Source of the DNA: Winogradskyella sp. PG-2
GTDB taxonomy: Bacteria > Bacteroidota > Bacteroidia > Flavobacteriales > Flavobacteriaceae
Length of the DNA stretch: 64,000 bases
Assembly (NCBI RefSeq): GCF_000828715.1
Contig: NZ_AP014583.1
Span: 3,747,480 to 3,811,479 of the forward strand
Reading direction: 5' to 3'
The position numbers were made by a program, and so were the translations under genes. The notes under the pieces are model-generated. The model did not search any database. It was not told where the DNA came from and saw only the letters and a list, made by a program, of their open reading frames with translations. How positions within the stretch are numbered: position 1 is the first letter of the stretch; the number at the start of each line of letters is the position of its first letter. Below, piece by piece: positions 44,497-53,379 of the stretch.

Positions 44497-46230
44497 TTAT
44501 AGCTTAATTAGTTTTTCAGTATAAAGCGTATTACTATTGTATAGATTTATAATATAAAACCCTTTCTGAAGGTTTGTAATATCAATGTCAAATTCTAATT
44601 GCTCTATCTTTTGCGATAAAATTTTCTTACCACTTAAATCAAAAATAGTAATTGTCTCAAATTCCTTCTGGGTTTTAATTTTTAATAAGTCCTTTGCTGG
44701 ATTTGGCCATATTGAATTATTGAAATCGACATTTGCTTCAGATAGCGTGTTACCTTCAACAATTGTTATTGATTGATTTACTGAAACGTCATAAAGAATA
44801 TCTTCAATTCCACTAAGCCATTTAACCTTCACATAGTCTATTACAGTTTCTTGTCCTAGTCCAAAAAACTCTTTGAATGAATTTTGCGATAAATAACTTT
44901 CACCATTCATTACATATCTATATTGCTTTTCACCATTGGCTTCAATTTCAATAACAGCTCCCACTCCATCTCTATTACTAACAGTACCTTCTAAGGATAC
45001 AACTAAATAGTTATTACTAATATTTGTTTTATTTTTCCAAATGCTTGGATTATTATCAAAATTATTAATAGCTATTATATCTACTTTACCGTCATTGTTT
45101 ATATCTCCAATCGCATTGCCATAACTTCGGTATTCATTATTAAAAAAACCTGCATTTGTAACATTGAGATATGAATTCATTCCTTGATTTTCAAAAAATC
45201 CATATGAAGGAAATCCGTCAGAACTATTATATGAACAGCTCACATAAATATCTAAATCACCATCATTTTCCGCATCCATAAAATTAGCTCCCCAACACCA
45301 ACTGTTTAATTCGCAACCACCAGAAACAGCTATATTAGTAAACGTCTCATCCCCATTATTTTTTAGTAAAACACTTCCATCAGTGGTAGTAGTCGCTGTA
45401 TTTGATGGTGTGTTTGTAATGTATATATCAAAAAAACCATCAGCATTATAATCCTCAATAGTAACCGACATCGCATCAATAATTATATCAGCTCCTGAAG
45501 AAGCACTTACATCAGAAAATGTTCCATCTCCGTTGTTTTTGTATAAATAATTTGGAAATGCTTTATCATTAGATACAAATAAATCTTGCCAGCCATCATT
45601 ATTAAAATCTAAGAAACCTGAACAATATGTCAATGCTGCTGTACTTAATACACCACAAGTAGCAGTTACATTTGTGAAAGTACCATCGCAATTATTTTTA
45701 AATAAGAAATTTGTTATTGGTGAGCTCTCTATCCGATTAGACATATATAAGTCTAAGCAACCGTCATTATCAATATCTCCCCAAGCTACGCTATGTGTAA
45801 ACAAGTTATCAGTAGGTATACCAGAAGCTACTGTAACATTAGCAAAGTTATTTCCAACTCTATTATATAATTTATTACCATTAGAAGTATCACTAACAAC
45901 AAACAAGTCTTTATCACCATCATTATCATAATCTACCCAAGATACACTTCTTACCTGATAAGTTATATCCTCAATAACAAAGGTTTCTTCCACAAAGAAG
46001 CCACCAAAATTTTTATAAAATCTAAGTGGTACTCCTAAACCTGATGTTAAAGTTATATCATCCCATCCGTCACCATCAAAATCTGCGAAACTTAATCCAT
46101 TTCCATCACCTATTGTACCTGTATGGTCAATCAAACCTAGTATTGAAGCATCATCTTCAAATAATGTCTGACTCCATAAGAGAGTTGAGCAAAAAAAGAA
46201 CATTATATACAGAATGTAAAGGTGCTTCAT
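44497..46230 (-). CDS. FG-GAP/VCBS and ASPIC/UnbV repeat protein with T9SS sorting domain (paralogue)
   Basis: This 577-residue protein starts at the ATG at 46230, which gives a proper signal peptide (LYILYIMFFFCSTLLWSQ); a longer frame to 46287 has no support. It has the same order as its paralogue at 37266-38975: FG-GAP repeats (DFDGDGWDDITLTSG, DYDNDGDKDLFVVSD), an ASPIC/UnbV domain (NRDGVGAVIEIEANGEKQYR, DYVKVKWLSGIEDI) and a T9SS type A sorting domain (SIWPNPAKDLLKIKTQ). The many Asp-rich loops suggest calcium binding. The two copies are separated by three unrelated genes, so this is a dispersed duplication. Surface location is inferred; the ligand is unknown. Confidence 0.9.
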   Translation of the reverse strand: MKHLYILYIMFFFCSTLLWSQTLFEDDASILGLIDHTGTIGDGNGLSFADFDGDGWDDITLTSGLGVPLRFYKNFGGFFVEETFVIEDITYQVRSVSWVDYDNDGDKDLFVVSDTSNGNKLYNRVGNNFANVTVASGIPTDNLFTHSVAWGDIDNDGCLDLYMSNRIESSPITNFLFKNNCDGTFTNVTATCGVLSTAALTYCSGFLDFNNDGWQDLFVSNDKAFPNYLYKNNGDGTFSDVSASSGADIIIDAMSVTIEDYNADGFFDIYITNTPSNTATTTTDGSVLLKNNGDETFTNIAVSGGCELNSWCWGANFMDAENDGDLDIYVSCSYNSSDGFPSYGFFENQGMNSYLNVTNAGFFNNEYRSYGNAIGDINNDGKVDIIAINNFDNNPSIWKNKTNISNNYLVVSLEGTVSNRDGVGAVIEIEANGEKQYRYVMNGESYLSQNSFKEFFGLGQETVIDYVKVKWLSGIEDILYDVSVNQSITIVEGNTLSEANVDFNNSIWPNPAKDLLKIKTQKEFETITIFDLSGKKILSQKIEQLEFDIDITNLQKGFYIINLYNSNTLYTEKLIKL

Positions 46231-46420
46231 CACAATTAAATCTTTTACCGAAATTATACTAAGGCCTTCAATATGGTAAAATAGCAAAAAAAAATAAAAT
46301 CAAATGGCAAATCAATTATTAACTAGAACATAAGCAGCATATTACTCAAATTTAGAGTTCAAAAACATGCCAAAGTTGAAAAGAAGATAATTTTCTATAG
46401 GTATGTATGGATAAAAGAGA

Positions 46421-47308
46421 CTAAAACTTAATATTTCTCCACTTTTGAGAATGCATTGGAGCTATTTTATTCAAAATATCAAGAGCCTGTGTAATATTTA
46501 CACTTGGACCACCAGATAGTACATCCATAATCTCATCCGACTTTGCGTCAAAAAATACACGCATTAAATAAGAGTTTGGTCGCCTTCTATGTACCTTATC
46601 CAATTCAGATAATGCAGAAATCACTTTAGATTTTCCTTTTTTAGAATTACCGCTCATAACATCCAAACCACCAATATGATAATTGTACATCGCTGACCTC
46701 ATCTCTTTAAATGTTGGTGACATTAAATTATCGATAAGCGCAAAACGCGATTGTAACCCATCTTCTAATTTCCAACCTTGACCATTAAGCTGTTGAGAAT
46801 AATTAGCAATTGTTTGGGCTTGCTTAAAATATTGACCACCTCCATTAAGTAAAAAGGAATCACCATCCATACCTAATATCATGTAAATATGAAAAGAAAG
46901 AACAGATATTAAGTTAGATTCAAATTGAATTGGATTATATACCAAATTCTGAAATTCTAAATATTGAAAATTAAAGTCTTTATCGTTATAATTATATACA
47001 GGAGAACTATATGTGGAATTAAAAATAGGACGGGATGAAGATATTTGGAGAGATGCAGAAAATAAATCATCATTATACTCCCTTACATTAATCACCATAC
47101 TACAATTAATACGCTCTTCAAGTCTAAATGATTTATCTGTCCACTGTGTATTATTTATAAATTCTGTCAACTGTTTTTCTAAAGTTTTAAATACAACATT
47201 ATTGTCATTACCAGTTTGTTGAGCAATAACATTAACTGTACAATTTAATTCTTGCGAAAAAATAACTGTAGTAAATAAAAAGGTCAATAAAACTAATATG
47301 TTACGCAT
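46421..47308 (-). CDS. DUF4835 family exported protein
   Basis: This 295-residue protein has a signal peptide (NILVLLTFLFTTVIFSQ). DUF4835 signatures include LNCTVNVIAQQTGNDNNVVF, LQISSSRPIFNSTYSSPVYN, and the C-terminal KVHRRRPNSYLMRVFFDAKS. The function is unknown, but the gene is almost always found next to coaBC in flavobacteria and may serve the cell envelope. It overlaps coaBC by 8 bp and is the last gene of the block. No T9SS signal is present, so it is presumably periplasmic. Confidence 0.9.
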   Translation of the reverse strand: MRNILVLLTFLFTTVIFSQELNCTVNVIAQQTGNDNNVVFKTLEKQLTEFINNTQWTDKSFRLEERINCSMVINVREYNDDLFSASLQISSSRPIFNSTYSSPVYNYNDKDFNFQYLEFQNLVYNPIQFESNLISVLSFHIYMILGMDGDSFLLNGGGQYFKQAQTIANYSQQLNGQGWKLEDGLQSRFALIDNLMSPTFKEMRSAMYNYHIGGLDVMSGNSKKGKSKVISALSELDKVHRRRPNSYLMRVFFDAKSDEIMDVLSGGPSVNITQALDILNKIAPMHSQKWRNIKF

Positions 47309-48512
47309 CTAATTGTTTTAGTATTTGTTGCATTAAATCTTTAGCTACCTCAGCCTTAGATTTGAGTTCATTTTCTATAACATCTCCTGCTGATGTTATA
47401 AATGTCACTTTATTTGTGGACACTCCAAAACCAGCTCCTTTATCTTGTAATGAATTTAGAACAATTAAATCTAAATTCTTAGATTTCAATTTTCCTTTAG
47501 CATGTTTCAATTCATTGTTAGTTTCAAGGGCAAAACCAACTAAAAATTGATTGCTTTTAATCTCGCCAAGTGATTTTAATATATCCTTAGTTTTTTCTAA
47601 CTCTATACTAAACGTTGAATCTTTCTTTTTTATTTTCTGATTAGCAACTGTTTTTGGTCTGTAATCTGCTACTGCAGCAGAAAGTATTGCTATATCTGAA
47701 GATTTAAAATGCTTATGCACTTCAATATACATATCCTCTGCACTTGTAACTGGTTTTACATCAATATGGCTATGTGTTGTCTTTTGGTGTGTAGGACCAG
47801 TAACTAGAATAACTTGAGCTCCAAGATTTGCTGCAGCATTGGCAATTTCAAATCCCATTTTACCACTAGAATGATTTCCTATAAAACGCACAGGATCTAA
47901 AGCTTCATAAGTTGGACCAGCAGTAATTAAAATTGGTTTATCCTTTAATGGCAATTGGTTGAGAATATCTTTTTCAATAAAGCTTACAATATCCTCTGGC
48001 TCTGCCAGACGACCTTCACCAACTAGTCCGCTTGCTAATTCACCTGTCCCAGCTGGAATTAACTTATTCCCATAAGATGTTAGCTTATCGAATGATGCTT
48101 TGGTAGATGCATGTTTATACATATCTAAATCCATTGCAGGTGCAAAATATACAGGGCATTTTGCAGATAGATATGTTGCTAAAAGGATGTTGTCACAAAC
48201 ACCATTAGCCATCTTTGCCATTGTATTAGCTGTAGCAGGAGCGATAATAAATATATCTGCCCAAAGCCCTAAATCAACATGGTTATTCCAAACTTCATTA
48301 TCATCTTCTTCATCTACAAAAGACGAATACACTGGGTTTTTAGATAATGTTGAAAGTGTAAGTGGAGTAATAAAATCTTTAGACGCAGGCGTCATAACAA
48401 CTTTTACGTTAGCGCCTGATTTAATAAATAATCGGACAAGACTGGCCGACTTATATGCAGCAATACCAGCAGTAATGCCTAATAAAATATTTTTGTCCTT
48501 TAGAATAGACAT
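47301..48512 (-). CDS. coaBC: Bifunctional phosphopantothenoylcysteine decarboxylase / phosphopantothenate-cysteine ligase
   Basis: This 403-residue protein carries out two consecutive steps in coenzyme A synthesis. The N-terminal flavoprotein domain (CoaC, about 1-180) has GITAGIAAYKSASLVRLFI and the catalytic His in HVDLGLWADIFIIAPATANT. The C-terminal synthetase domain (CoaB) starts at AGPTYEALDPVRFIGNHSSG and contains VSAAVADYRP-like sequence and the C-terminal VGFALET motif. Length is normal. It overlaps the DUF4835 gene by 8 bp and follows the omega-subunit gene by 15 bp. Confidence 0.97.
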   Translation of the reverse strand: MSILKDKNILLGITAGIAAYKSASLVRLFIKSGANVKVVMTPASKDFITPLTLSTLSKNPVYSSFVDEEDDNEVWNNHVDLGLWADIFIIAPATANTMAKMANGVCDNILLATYLSAKCPVYFAPAMDLDMYKHASTKASFDKLTSYGNKLIPAGTGELASGLVGEGRLAEPEDIVSFIEKDILNQLPLKDKPILITAGPTYEALDPVRFIGNHSSGKMGFEIANAAANLGAQVILVTGPTHQKTTHSHIDVKPVTSAEDMYIEVHKHFKSSDIAILSAAVADYRPKTVANQKIKKKDSTFSIELEKTKDILKSLGEIKSNQFLVGFALETNNELKHAKGKLKSKNLDLIVLNSLQDKGAGFGVSTNKVTFITSAGDVIENELKSKAEVAKDLMQQILKQLDA

Positions 48513-48527
48513 CTAAGGGTTTAATTT

Positions 48528-48854
48528 TTATACCTGAGGATCCTCAGTGTTTCTGTGATATATCTTATCATCTAACCACTCTTTAACTGCTAAAGCATGT
48601 GGTTTTGGTAATTTTTCGTAAAACTTAGAAACTTCAATTTGCTCTTTGTTTTCGAATATCTCTTCAAGACTATCATTATAAGTAGCAAACTCTTCAAGTT
48701 TGTCAATTAACTCACGTCTTATATCTGTATTAATTTGTTCTGCACGTTTAGCAATAACAGAGATTGCTTCATAAATATTATCAGTTGGAGCATCAATCTC
48801 ATTTCTGTTGTAAGTAACTGAACTTACTGGTGCATCAGTCTTTTTTAAATCCAT
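48528..48854 (-). CDS. rpoZ: RNA polymerase omega subunit, Bacteroidota type
   Basis: This 108-residue protein has the conserved helical core of the omega subunit: DNIYEAISVIAKRAEQIN followed by RRELIDKLEEFATYNDSL. It lacks the classical gamma-proteobacterial sequence but agrees with the Bacteroidota form in size and position. It assists assembly and stability of RNA polymerase. The gene lies between bamD (11 bp upstream) and coaBC (15 bp downstream), as in related genomes. Confidence 0.88.
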   Translation of the reverse strand: MDLKKTDAPVSSVTYNRNEIDAPTDNIYEAISVIAKRAEQINTDIRRELIDKLEEFATYNDSLEEIFENKEQIEVSKFYEKLPKPHALAVKEWLDDKIYHRNTEDPQV

Positions 48855-48865
48855 CTTTATAATGA

Positions 48866-49666
48866 TTAACTTTTAGTACTAAAGGTATTTAACTCTTGTT
48901 GTAATTCTTCTTTCATTTTATTCCCATCTTCTAAAAACTCAGAATTTGGAAATGCTTTTTTTAACGACTCATAAAAGCCTAAAGCATCTTTTAAACGCTT
49001 CTCTTTCAAATAATCTACACTTAAAATCGCCAAATTATAAGCTGAATCGAATCTGTAAAATAAAGCTTCATTTCTTAATGATGTTCCTGGAAACTCAAGT
49101 AAAAAATTATTAAAAGTATTTATAGATGCTTTGTAGTCTCTAATCAAATTATATTGTTTAGCTACTTCATAAGCTTTCTTCTCTAATTTAAAATCTAAAT
49201 CTTTAACCAACTTGTTTGCTGCTTCAAGATATTCAGAATTAGGATATGCATTAACAAACAACTGCAACTTCTCAATAGCTTCAACCGTTTCTTTTTGCTC
49301 TTTCGAATACACTGGCGAATTGTGATAGTAACCCTTTGCTGCTAAAAATGCAGCTTCTTCTACTTTTTCACTGTTAGGATATATATCTACAAATTTTTCA
49401 AAATGATAACTAGAAATATAATAGTCTCTCATTTCGTAGGAGCACATTGCATGCATGTAAGTCAGTTTTTCAGCCTGTGGCTTACCTCTGTAATTCTGCA
49501 ATACTTGATCAAATAATCGTTTAGCTTTATTGTACTTCTCTGCCTCAAACAACTCAGTCCCCATATTAAACTTTGCAGCTATGTCTTCAGACCTTAACGT
49601 CTTTTGAAAGTCATTGCAAGAAACAAATATTAAACCAATTAGTAGTATGTAGACTAATTTCTTCAT
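48866..49666 (-). CDS. bamD: Outer membrane assembly lipoprotein BamD
   Basis: This 266-residue protein starts at the ATG at 49666, which gives a good lipoprotein signal (LVYILLIGLIFVSC, cysteine near 17); a longer frame to 49696 has no support. Five TPR units can be seen, including AAKFNMGTELFEAEKYNKAK and EAAFLAAKGYYHNSPVYSKE. BamD scaffolds the BAM complex that folds beta-barrel proteins into the outer membrane. It lies between dapA (about 110 bp upstream) and the omega-subunit gene. Confidence 0.93.
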   Translation of the reverse strand: MKKLVYILLIGLIFVSCNDFQKTLRSEDIAAKFNMGTELFEAEKYNKAKRLFDQVLQNYRGKPQAEKLTYMHAMCSYEMRDYYISSYHFEKFVDIYPNSEKVEEAAFLAAKGYYHNSPVYSKEQKETVEAIEKLQLFVNAYPNSEYLEAANKLVKDLDFKLEKKAYEVAKQYNLIRDYKASINTFNNFLLEFPGTSLRNEALFYRFDSAYNLAILSVDYLKEKRLKDALGFYESLKKAFPNSEFLEDGNKMKEELQQELNTFSTKS

Positions 49667-49774
49667 AAATTTTAAACAGGATGCAAAAGTATGCATTATT
49701 AACGGATTTTAAAAACAAAAATTATATGCTAAAATAGCAGTTGTTTTAAGGGTTAACTCTAATTTAGTTTAAGT

Positions 49775-50659
49775 TTAACTTTTACCTAGAGTCTTTAACT
49801 CGCTTTTTATGATATTCTTCAGTTTATCAGTCGCCTCTACAAGTGGTAAACGAACGTGAGGTTTAGAAATATTTAAGCTTTCTAAAACAGCTTTAATACC
49901 TGAAGGATTATTTTCAGAAAATATCATTCCAGTTATAGGCATTAATTTAAAGTGAATATCATAAGCTTCCTTTGCTTTACCTGCAATACCTAAGCGAATC
50001 ATTTCTGAAAACTCTTTAGGCAATGCTTGGCCAATTACAGATACAACTCCTGAGCCACCAGCTAATGTGACACCCAAAACTAAATCATCATCACCAGATA
50101 ATACTAAGAAATCATCTGGTTTTGTTCTCAATAATTCTAAATATTGATGCACATTGTTTCCTGCTTCTTTAACCGCAATAATATTAGCAAAATCATTTGC
50201 TAACCGTAATGTTGTCTCTGGAGACATATTAGAAGAAGTTCTTCCAGGAACGTTGTATAAAATTATTGGTTTAGGAGCGACTTCAGCAACCGCTTTAAAA
50301 TGCTGATAAATACCTTCTTGCGTAGGTTTACTATAATATGGTGATACAGACAATATACCATCTATATCAGAAAAATCTGTTACTCTAATTTCATTAACAA
50401 CATTCGCTGTATTATTACCTCCAATACCTAGAACTAATGGTAATCTACCATTATTAACTTTCGAAATAAATTTGATTAACTGTTTCTTTTCATCAGCAGT
50501 TACTGTAACACTTTCTCCAGTAGTACCACTTATCACCAAGTAATCCGTACCATTTTCAATGTTATATTCAACCAATCGCTCTAATGCATCAAAATCGATG
50601 CTTAAATCTGCATTAAAAGGTGTAATTAAAGCTACACCTGTACCTATAAATTTGGTCAT
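49775..50659 (-). CDS. dapA: 4-hydroxy-tetrahydrodipicolinate synthase
   Basis: This 294-residue class I aldolase condenses pyruvate with aspartate semialdehyde on the route to lysine and meso-diaminopimelate. It has the Schiff-base Lys in IIAVKEAGN, Tyr in PIILYNVPGRTSSN and the TTGES motif in ISGTTGESVTVT. Length is normal. Its ATG overlaps the stop of the DUF6913 gene (TAATG), so the two are translationally coupled. The product feeds peptidoglycan synthesis, matching the envelope-related genes in the block. Confidence 0.97.
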   Translation of the reverse strand: MTKFIGTGVALITPFNADLSIDFDALERLVEYNIENGTDYLVISGTTGESVTVTADEKKQLIKFISKVNNGRLPLVLGIGGNNTANVVNEIRVTDFSDIDGILSVSPYYSKPTQEGIYQHFKAVAEVAPKPIILYNVPGRTSSNMSPETTLRLANDFANIIAVKEAGNNVHQYLELLRTKPDDFLVLSGDDDLVLGVTLAGGSGVVSVIGQALPKEFSEMIRLGIAGKAKEAYDIHFKLMPITGMIFSENNPSGIKAVLESLNISKPHVRLPLVEATDKLKNIIKSELKTLGKS

Positions 50660-51177
50660 TATAATTTATTTAGAATGTTTAAATATTTCTTAAATTCTCT
50701 TTTAAATGTTTCTATCTCTTTAGGTAGGACATCTATTATCAAATCGTATAAACGCTCATCATTTCGTGATATACCCACTTTTAAATTAGCCATAGATGTA
50801 GCAGTTATTAATTTTAACGGTAAAACTTCATCTTTGTAATAACTAATTAAAACATCATAAGTTTCTTCTGTAAATAAAAGTAAATCTTTATGCTTTATAA
50901 TTCCGTTCCAACCAAAATCTTTTGGAGAAACATAAGACTCCCATTGGCTACTGACAAACTTATCATCGTTTGTAAACGCAATAATTTTATGTTTTGGAGA
51001 TGTTAAATTAAGGTCCTTAAAATATTGTCTAAATGCCTCAAAATCATTAAATTCATTTGCATTTAATAGTACCGCAATTGTCTTTACTTTATTACTATTA
51101 ACAACCGCTTTGCGTGTAGTCAACAATTTGTTGACATATTTTTGATTTGATTTTTCTTTAAATGCCTTTAAAATCAT
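50659..51177 (-). CDS. DUF6913 family protein
   Basis: This 172-residue cytoplasmic protein is conserved next to dapA in flavobacteria. It has a basic N-terminus (ILKAFKEKSNQKYVNKLL) and a body with AVLLNANEFNDFEAFRQYFK and VSPKDFGWNGIIKHKDLLLF, but no known catalytic motif. The family assignment is by resemblance and position. Its stop overlaps the dapA start (TAATG). A -7 promoter box lies 18 bp upstream, on the strand opposite the divergently read 5'-nucleotidase-domain gene. Confidence 0.8.
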   Translation of the reverse strand: MILKAFKEKSNQKYVNKLLTTRKAVVNSNKVKTIAVLLNANEFNDFEAFRQYFKDLNLTSPKHKIIAFTNDDKFVSSQWESYVSPKDFGWNGIIKHKDLLLFTEETYDVLISYYKDEVLPLKLITATSMANLKVGISRNDERLYDLIIDVLPKEIETFKREFKKYLNILNKL

Positions 51178-51195
51178 TTACCTTTAGACTTTGTG

Positions 51196-51203
51196 CAAAT
51201 TTA
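51196..51203 (-). promoter_or_regulatory. Bacteroidota-type -7 promoter box before the DUF6913-dapA operon
   Basis: On the minus strand this reads TAAATTTG, an exact TAnnTTTG match, 18 bp before the ATG at 51177. It probably drives DUF6913 and dapA. No clear -33 element is visible. Confidence 0.5.
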
Positions 51204-51248
51204 ATAAAAGCACTCACATTTTATAGAAAACTATATATAAGTTATTCA

Positions 51249-52007
51249 ATGATTACTAAACATATTTTAAAACTTCTTTTTTTATTTGTAATTTTTTCTT
51301 GTAGTACAACAAAAATTGTAAAAATTGAAGGTAAGCGATTAAATATTGATGAAGAGCTAACGACAAATCAGGATATTGAAAATTTTATAAAACCATACAG
51401 AGAAAAGGTGAATAGAGATTTAGATAGTGTCATTTCCTACGCACCAGAAACCTATTCAAAATCCGATGGAGAACTTAATACTGCAATAGGAAATTTAATG
51501 GCCGATGCTGTTTATAGTGAAGGCAATCCTTTATTTAAAAAACAAACAGATAATACCATTGATTTTGTATTATTAAACCATGGTGGAATTCGAGCTATAA
51601 TTTCAAAAGGAGATGTTACATCAAGAACTGCATATGAGGTCATGCCATTTGAAAATTCAGTGGTGGTTGTAGCATTAAAGGGTATTCAAATTAATAAATT
51701 GTTCAAATATTTATCAAAAGCCAAGCGAGCTCACCCTTTGTCGAGCCAAGTTCAGTTATCATTAGATAGTGAATTTAAGATTATATCCGCTACTGTTAAT
51801 GGACAACCCATAAATGAAGAGAAAATATATTATATAGCTACAAATGATTATCTATATAATGGTGGTGATCGAATGACCTTTTTTCATCCTAATGAAGGTA
51901 TGCACGTTTTAAATTATAAAATAAGAAACGTACTCATTGATTATTTTAAAAAGACAGACACATTAAATCCAAAAATTGATAACCGTTTCACTAAACTTAA
52001 TGATTAA
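51249..52007 (+). CDS. 5'-nucleotidase C-terminal domain lipoprotein
   Basis: This 252-residue protein has a lipoprotein signal (HILKLLFLFVIFSC, cysteine near 17). It corresponds only to the C-terminal substrate-binding domain of UshA-type 5'-nucleotidases: FVLLNHGGIRAIISKGDVTS, then YEVMPFENSVVVVALKG and NDYLYNGGDRMTFF. The catalytic metallophosphatase domain is encoded separately by the next gene, 4 bp downstream. The two products presumably assemble into a periplasmic nucleotide hydrolase. The ATG at 51249 is preferred over a longer frame from 51162 that would overlap the divergent gene's coding region. Confidence 0.88.
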   Translation: MITKHILKLLFLFVIFSCSTTKIVKIEGKRLNIDEELTTNQDIENFIKPYREKVNRDLDSVISYAPETYSKSDGELNTAIGNLMADAVYSEGNPLFKKQTDNTIDFVLLNHGGIRAIISKGDVTSRTAYEVMPFENSVVVVALKGIQINKLFKYLSKAKRAHPLSSQVQLSLDSEFKIISATVNGQPINEEKIYYIATNDYLYNGGDRMTFFHPNEGMHVLNYKIRNVLIDYFKKTDTLNPKIDNRFTKLND

Positions 52008-52011
52008 GACT

Positions 52012-52926
52012 ATGAAGAGAAGACAGTTTTTACAACAATCAACTTCAGCTGCAGCAATGGTAGGCTTAGGTGGCCTAAGTTTGCAGTCGTTTACCTCACC
52101 ACAGACTAAAAAAATAACCATTCTACATACTAATGATGTACATAGTCATATAGATCCATTTGGACCAGATGATGGTAGAAATGCAAATAAAGGAGGTGTT
52201 GCAAGACGTGCAAGTTTAGTTGAATCTATTAGAAAGGAAAATCCAAATACCTTATTGTTAGATGCAGGTGATATTTTTCAAGGAACACCTTATTTTAATT
52301 ATTATGGGGGTGAGATTGAGTTTAAGCTTATGAGCATGTTAAAATATGATTTGGCCACAATTGGTAATCACGATTTCGATAATGGTATAGATGGGCTTTA
52401 TGCTCAGATACCTCATGCCAAATTCGATTTTGTTTCGGCCAATTACGATTTCTCTAAAACAGTAATGGATACGCATGTTGAGCCGTATAAAATATTTATA
52501 AAAGATGGTATTAAAATAGGCATATTCGGACTTGGTGTGCAGTTAGAAGGGCTAGTAGACAAAAACATGTACAAAGAAACCGTTTATAATAATCCTATCG
52601 AGATTGCTCAAGACATGTCGCGCGTATTAAAGGAAGAGAAGTCATGTGATTTAGTCATATGTTTATCACATATTGGATACTATTACAGGAAAAGTCCCGA
52701 TCGTGTAAGTGATATAAATCTTGCTAAGGCTACAAAAGATATAGACCTTATTATTGGAGGTCATACACATACTTTTTTACCTAAACCCACAATAGAAAAA
52801 AATAGTGCTGGTAAAAATGTACTTATCAATCAGGTTGGTGCTTATGGGCTCTACCTCGGAAAGATTGACTTTTATTTTGAACCAGGAAAAAGTGTAAAAG
52901 CAGAAGGTGCATCTATCATTGTTTAG
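52012..52926 (+). CDS. Metallophosphatase domain of 5'-nucleotidase, Tat-type signal
   Basis: This 304-residue protein starts at the ATG at 52012. The N-terminus MKRRQFLQQSTSAAAMVGLG has a twin-arginine and hydrophobic stretch of the Tat type, so the protein is probably exported folded. The metal site is complete: LHTNDVHSHIDPF, LLDAGDIFQGTP, TIGNHDFDNG and IGGHTHTFLPKP. It has no C-terminal substrate domain; that is encoded by the gene just upstream (51249-52007). The order C-domain then N-domain is opposite to that in the single-chain enzyme. Confidence 0.92.
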   Translation: MKRRQFLQQSTSAAAMVGLGGLSLQSFTSPQTKKITILHTNDVHSHIDPFGPDDGRNANKGGVARRASLVESIRKENPNTLLLDAGDIFQGTPYFNYYGGEIEFKLMSMLKYDLATIGNHDFDNGIDGLYAQIPHAKFDFVSANYDFSKTVMDTHVEPYKIFIKDGIKIGIFGLGVQLEGLVDKNMYKETVYNNPIEIAQDMSRVLKEEKSCDLVICLSHIGYYYRKSPDRVSDINLAKATKDIDLIIGGHTHTFLPKPTIEKNSAGKNVLINQVGAYGLYLGKIDFYFEPGKSVKAEGASIIV

Positions 52927-53013
52927 CTAATTATTGTTAGTAACTAAAATTGATACGTCTAAGATTTAAACTCAACTATAATTATTATAAAATCTAATAA
53001 AATTATTTTAGTC

Positions 53014-53379
53014 TTGCGTATTGCAGTTGCAATTATATTGATTCAGACACTTCGTTTTAAATTTACGGCTCATCCAGATAGTGTTTTTATTTTTGAAACC
53101 GTTGGTTTAGAACCATTTGGTAGAATTGGAATTGGCATCTTAGAACTTATAGCAGGTGTTTTACTTTTGATACCTAGAACTGTTTGGGCTGGCGCTTTGC
53201 TGACATTAGGGTTAATTGGTGGAGCAATAATGATGCATTTAACCCAGTTAGGAATTGAAGTAAAAGAAGATGGAGGTGTATTATTTTATACGGCAGTTGT
53301 AACTTTTATGTTAAGTGTCATAATTTTATATTCAAAAAGAAAAGATATTCCTATTATTGGCAATAAGCTAAACTTCTAA
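53014..53379 (+). CDS. DoxX family membrane protein
   Basis: This protein of at least 121 residues has four hydrophobic segments and the DoxX-like signatures LIQTLRFKFTAHPDSVFIFE and GRIGIGILELIAGVLLLIP. DoxX-like proteins are small membrane proteins of uncertain redox or transport role. The first start in frame is TTG at 53014. The frame extends upstream without an ATG to 52963, and an ATA at 52987-52989 would begin IKSNKIILVLRIAVAIIL, which looks like natural N-terminal sequence. The start is therefore uncertain and may be a lost ATG. Its 3' end overlaps the convergent membrane protein gene by 12 bp. Confidence 0.8.
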   Translation: MRIAVAIILIQTLRFKFTAHPDSVFIFETVGLEPFGRIGIGILELIAGVLLLIPRTVWAGALLTLGLIGGAIMMHLTQLGIEVKEDGGVLFYTAVVTFMLSVIILYSKRKDIPIIGNKLNF

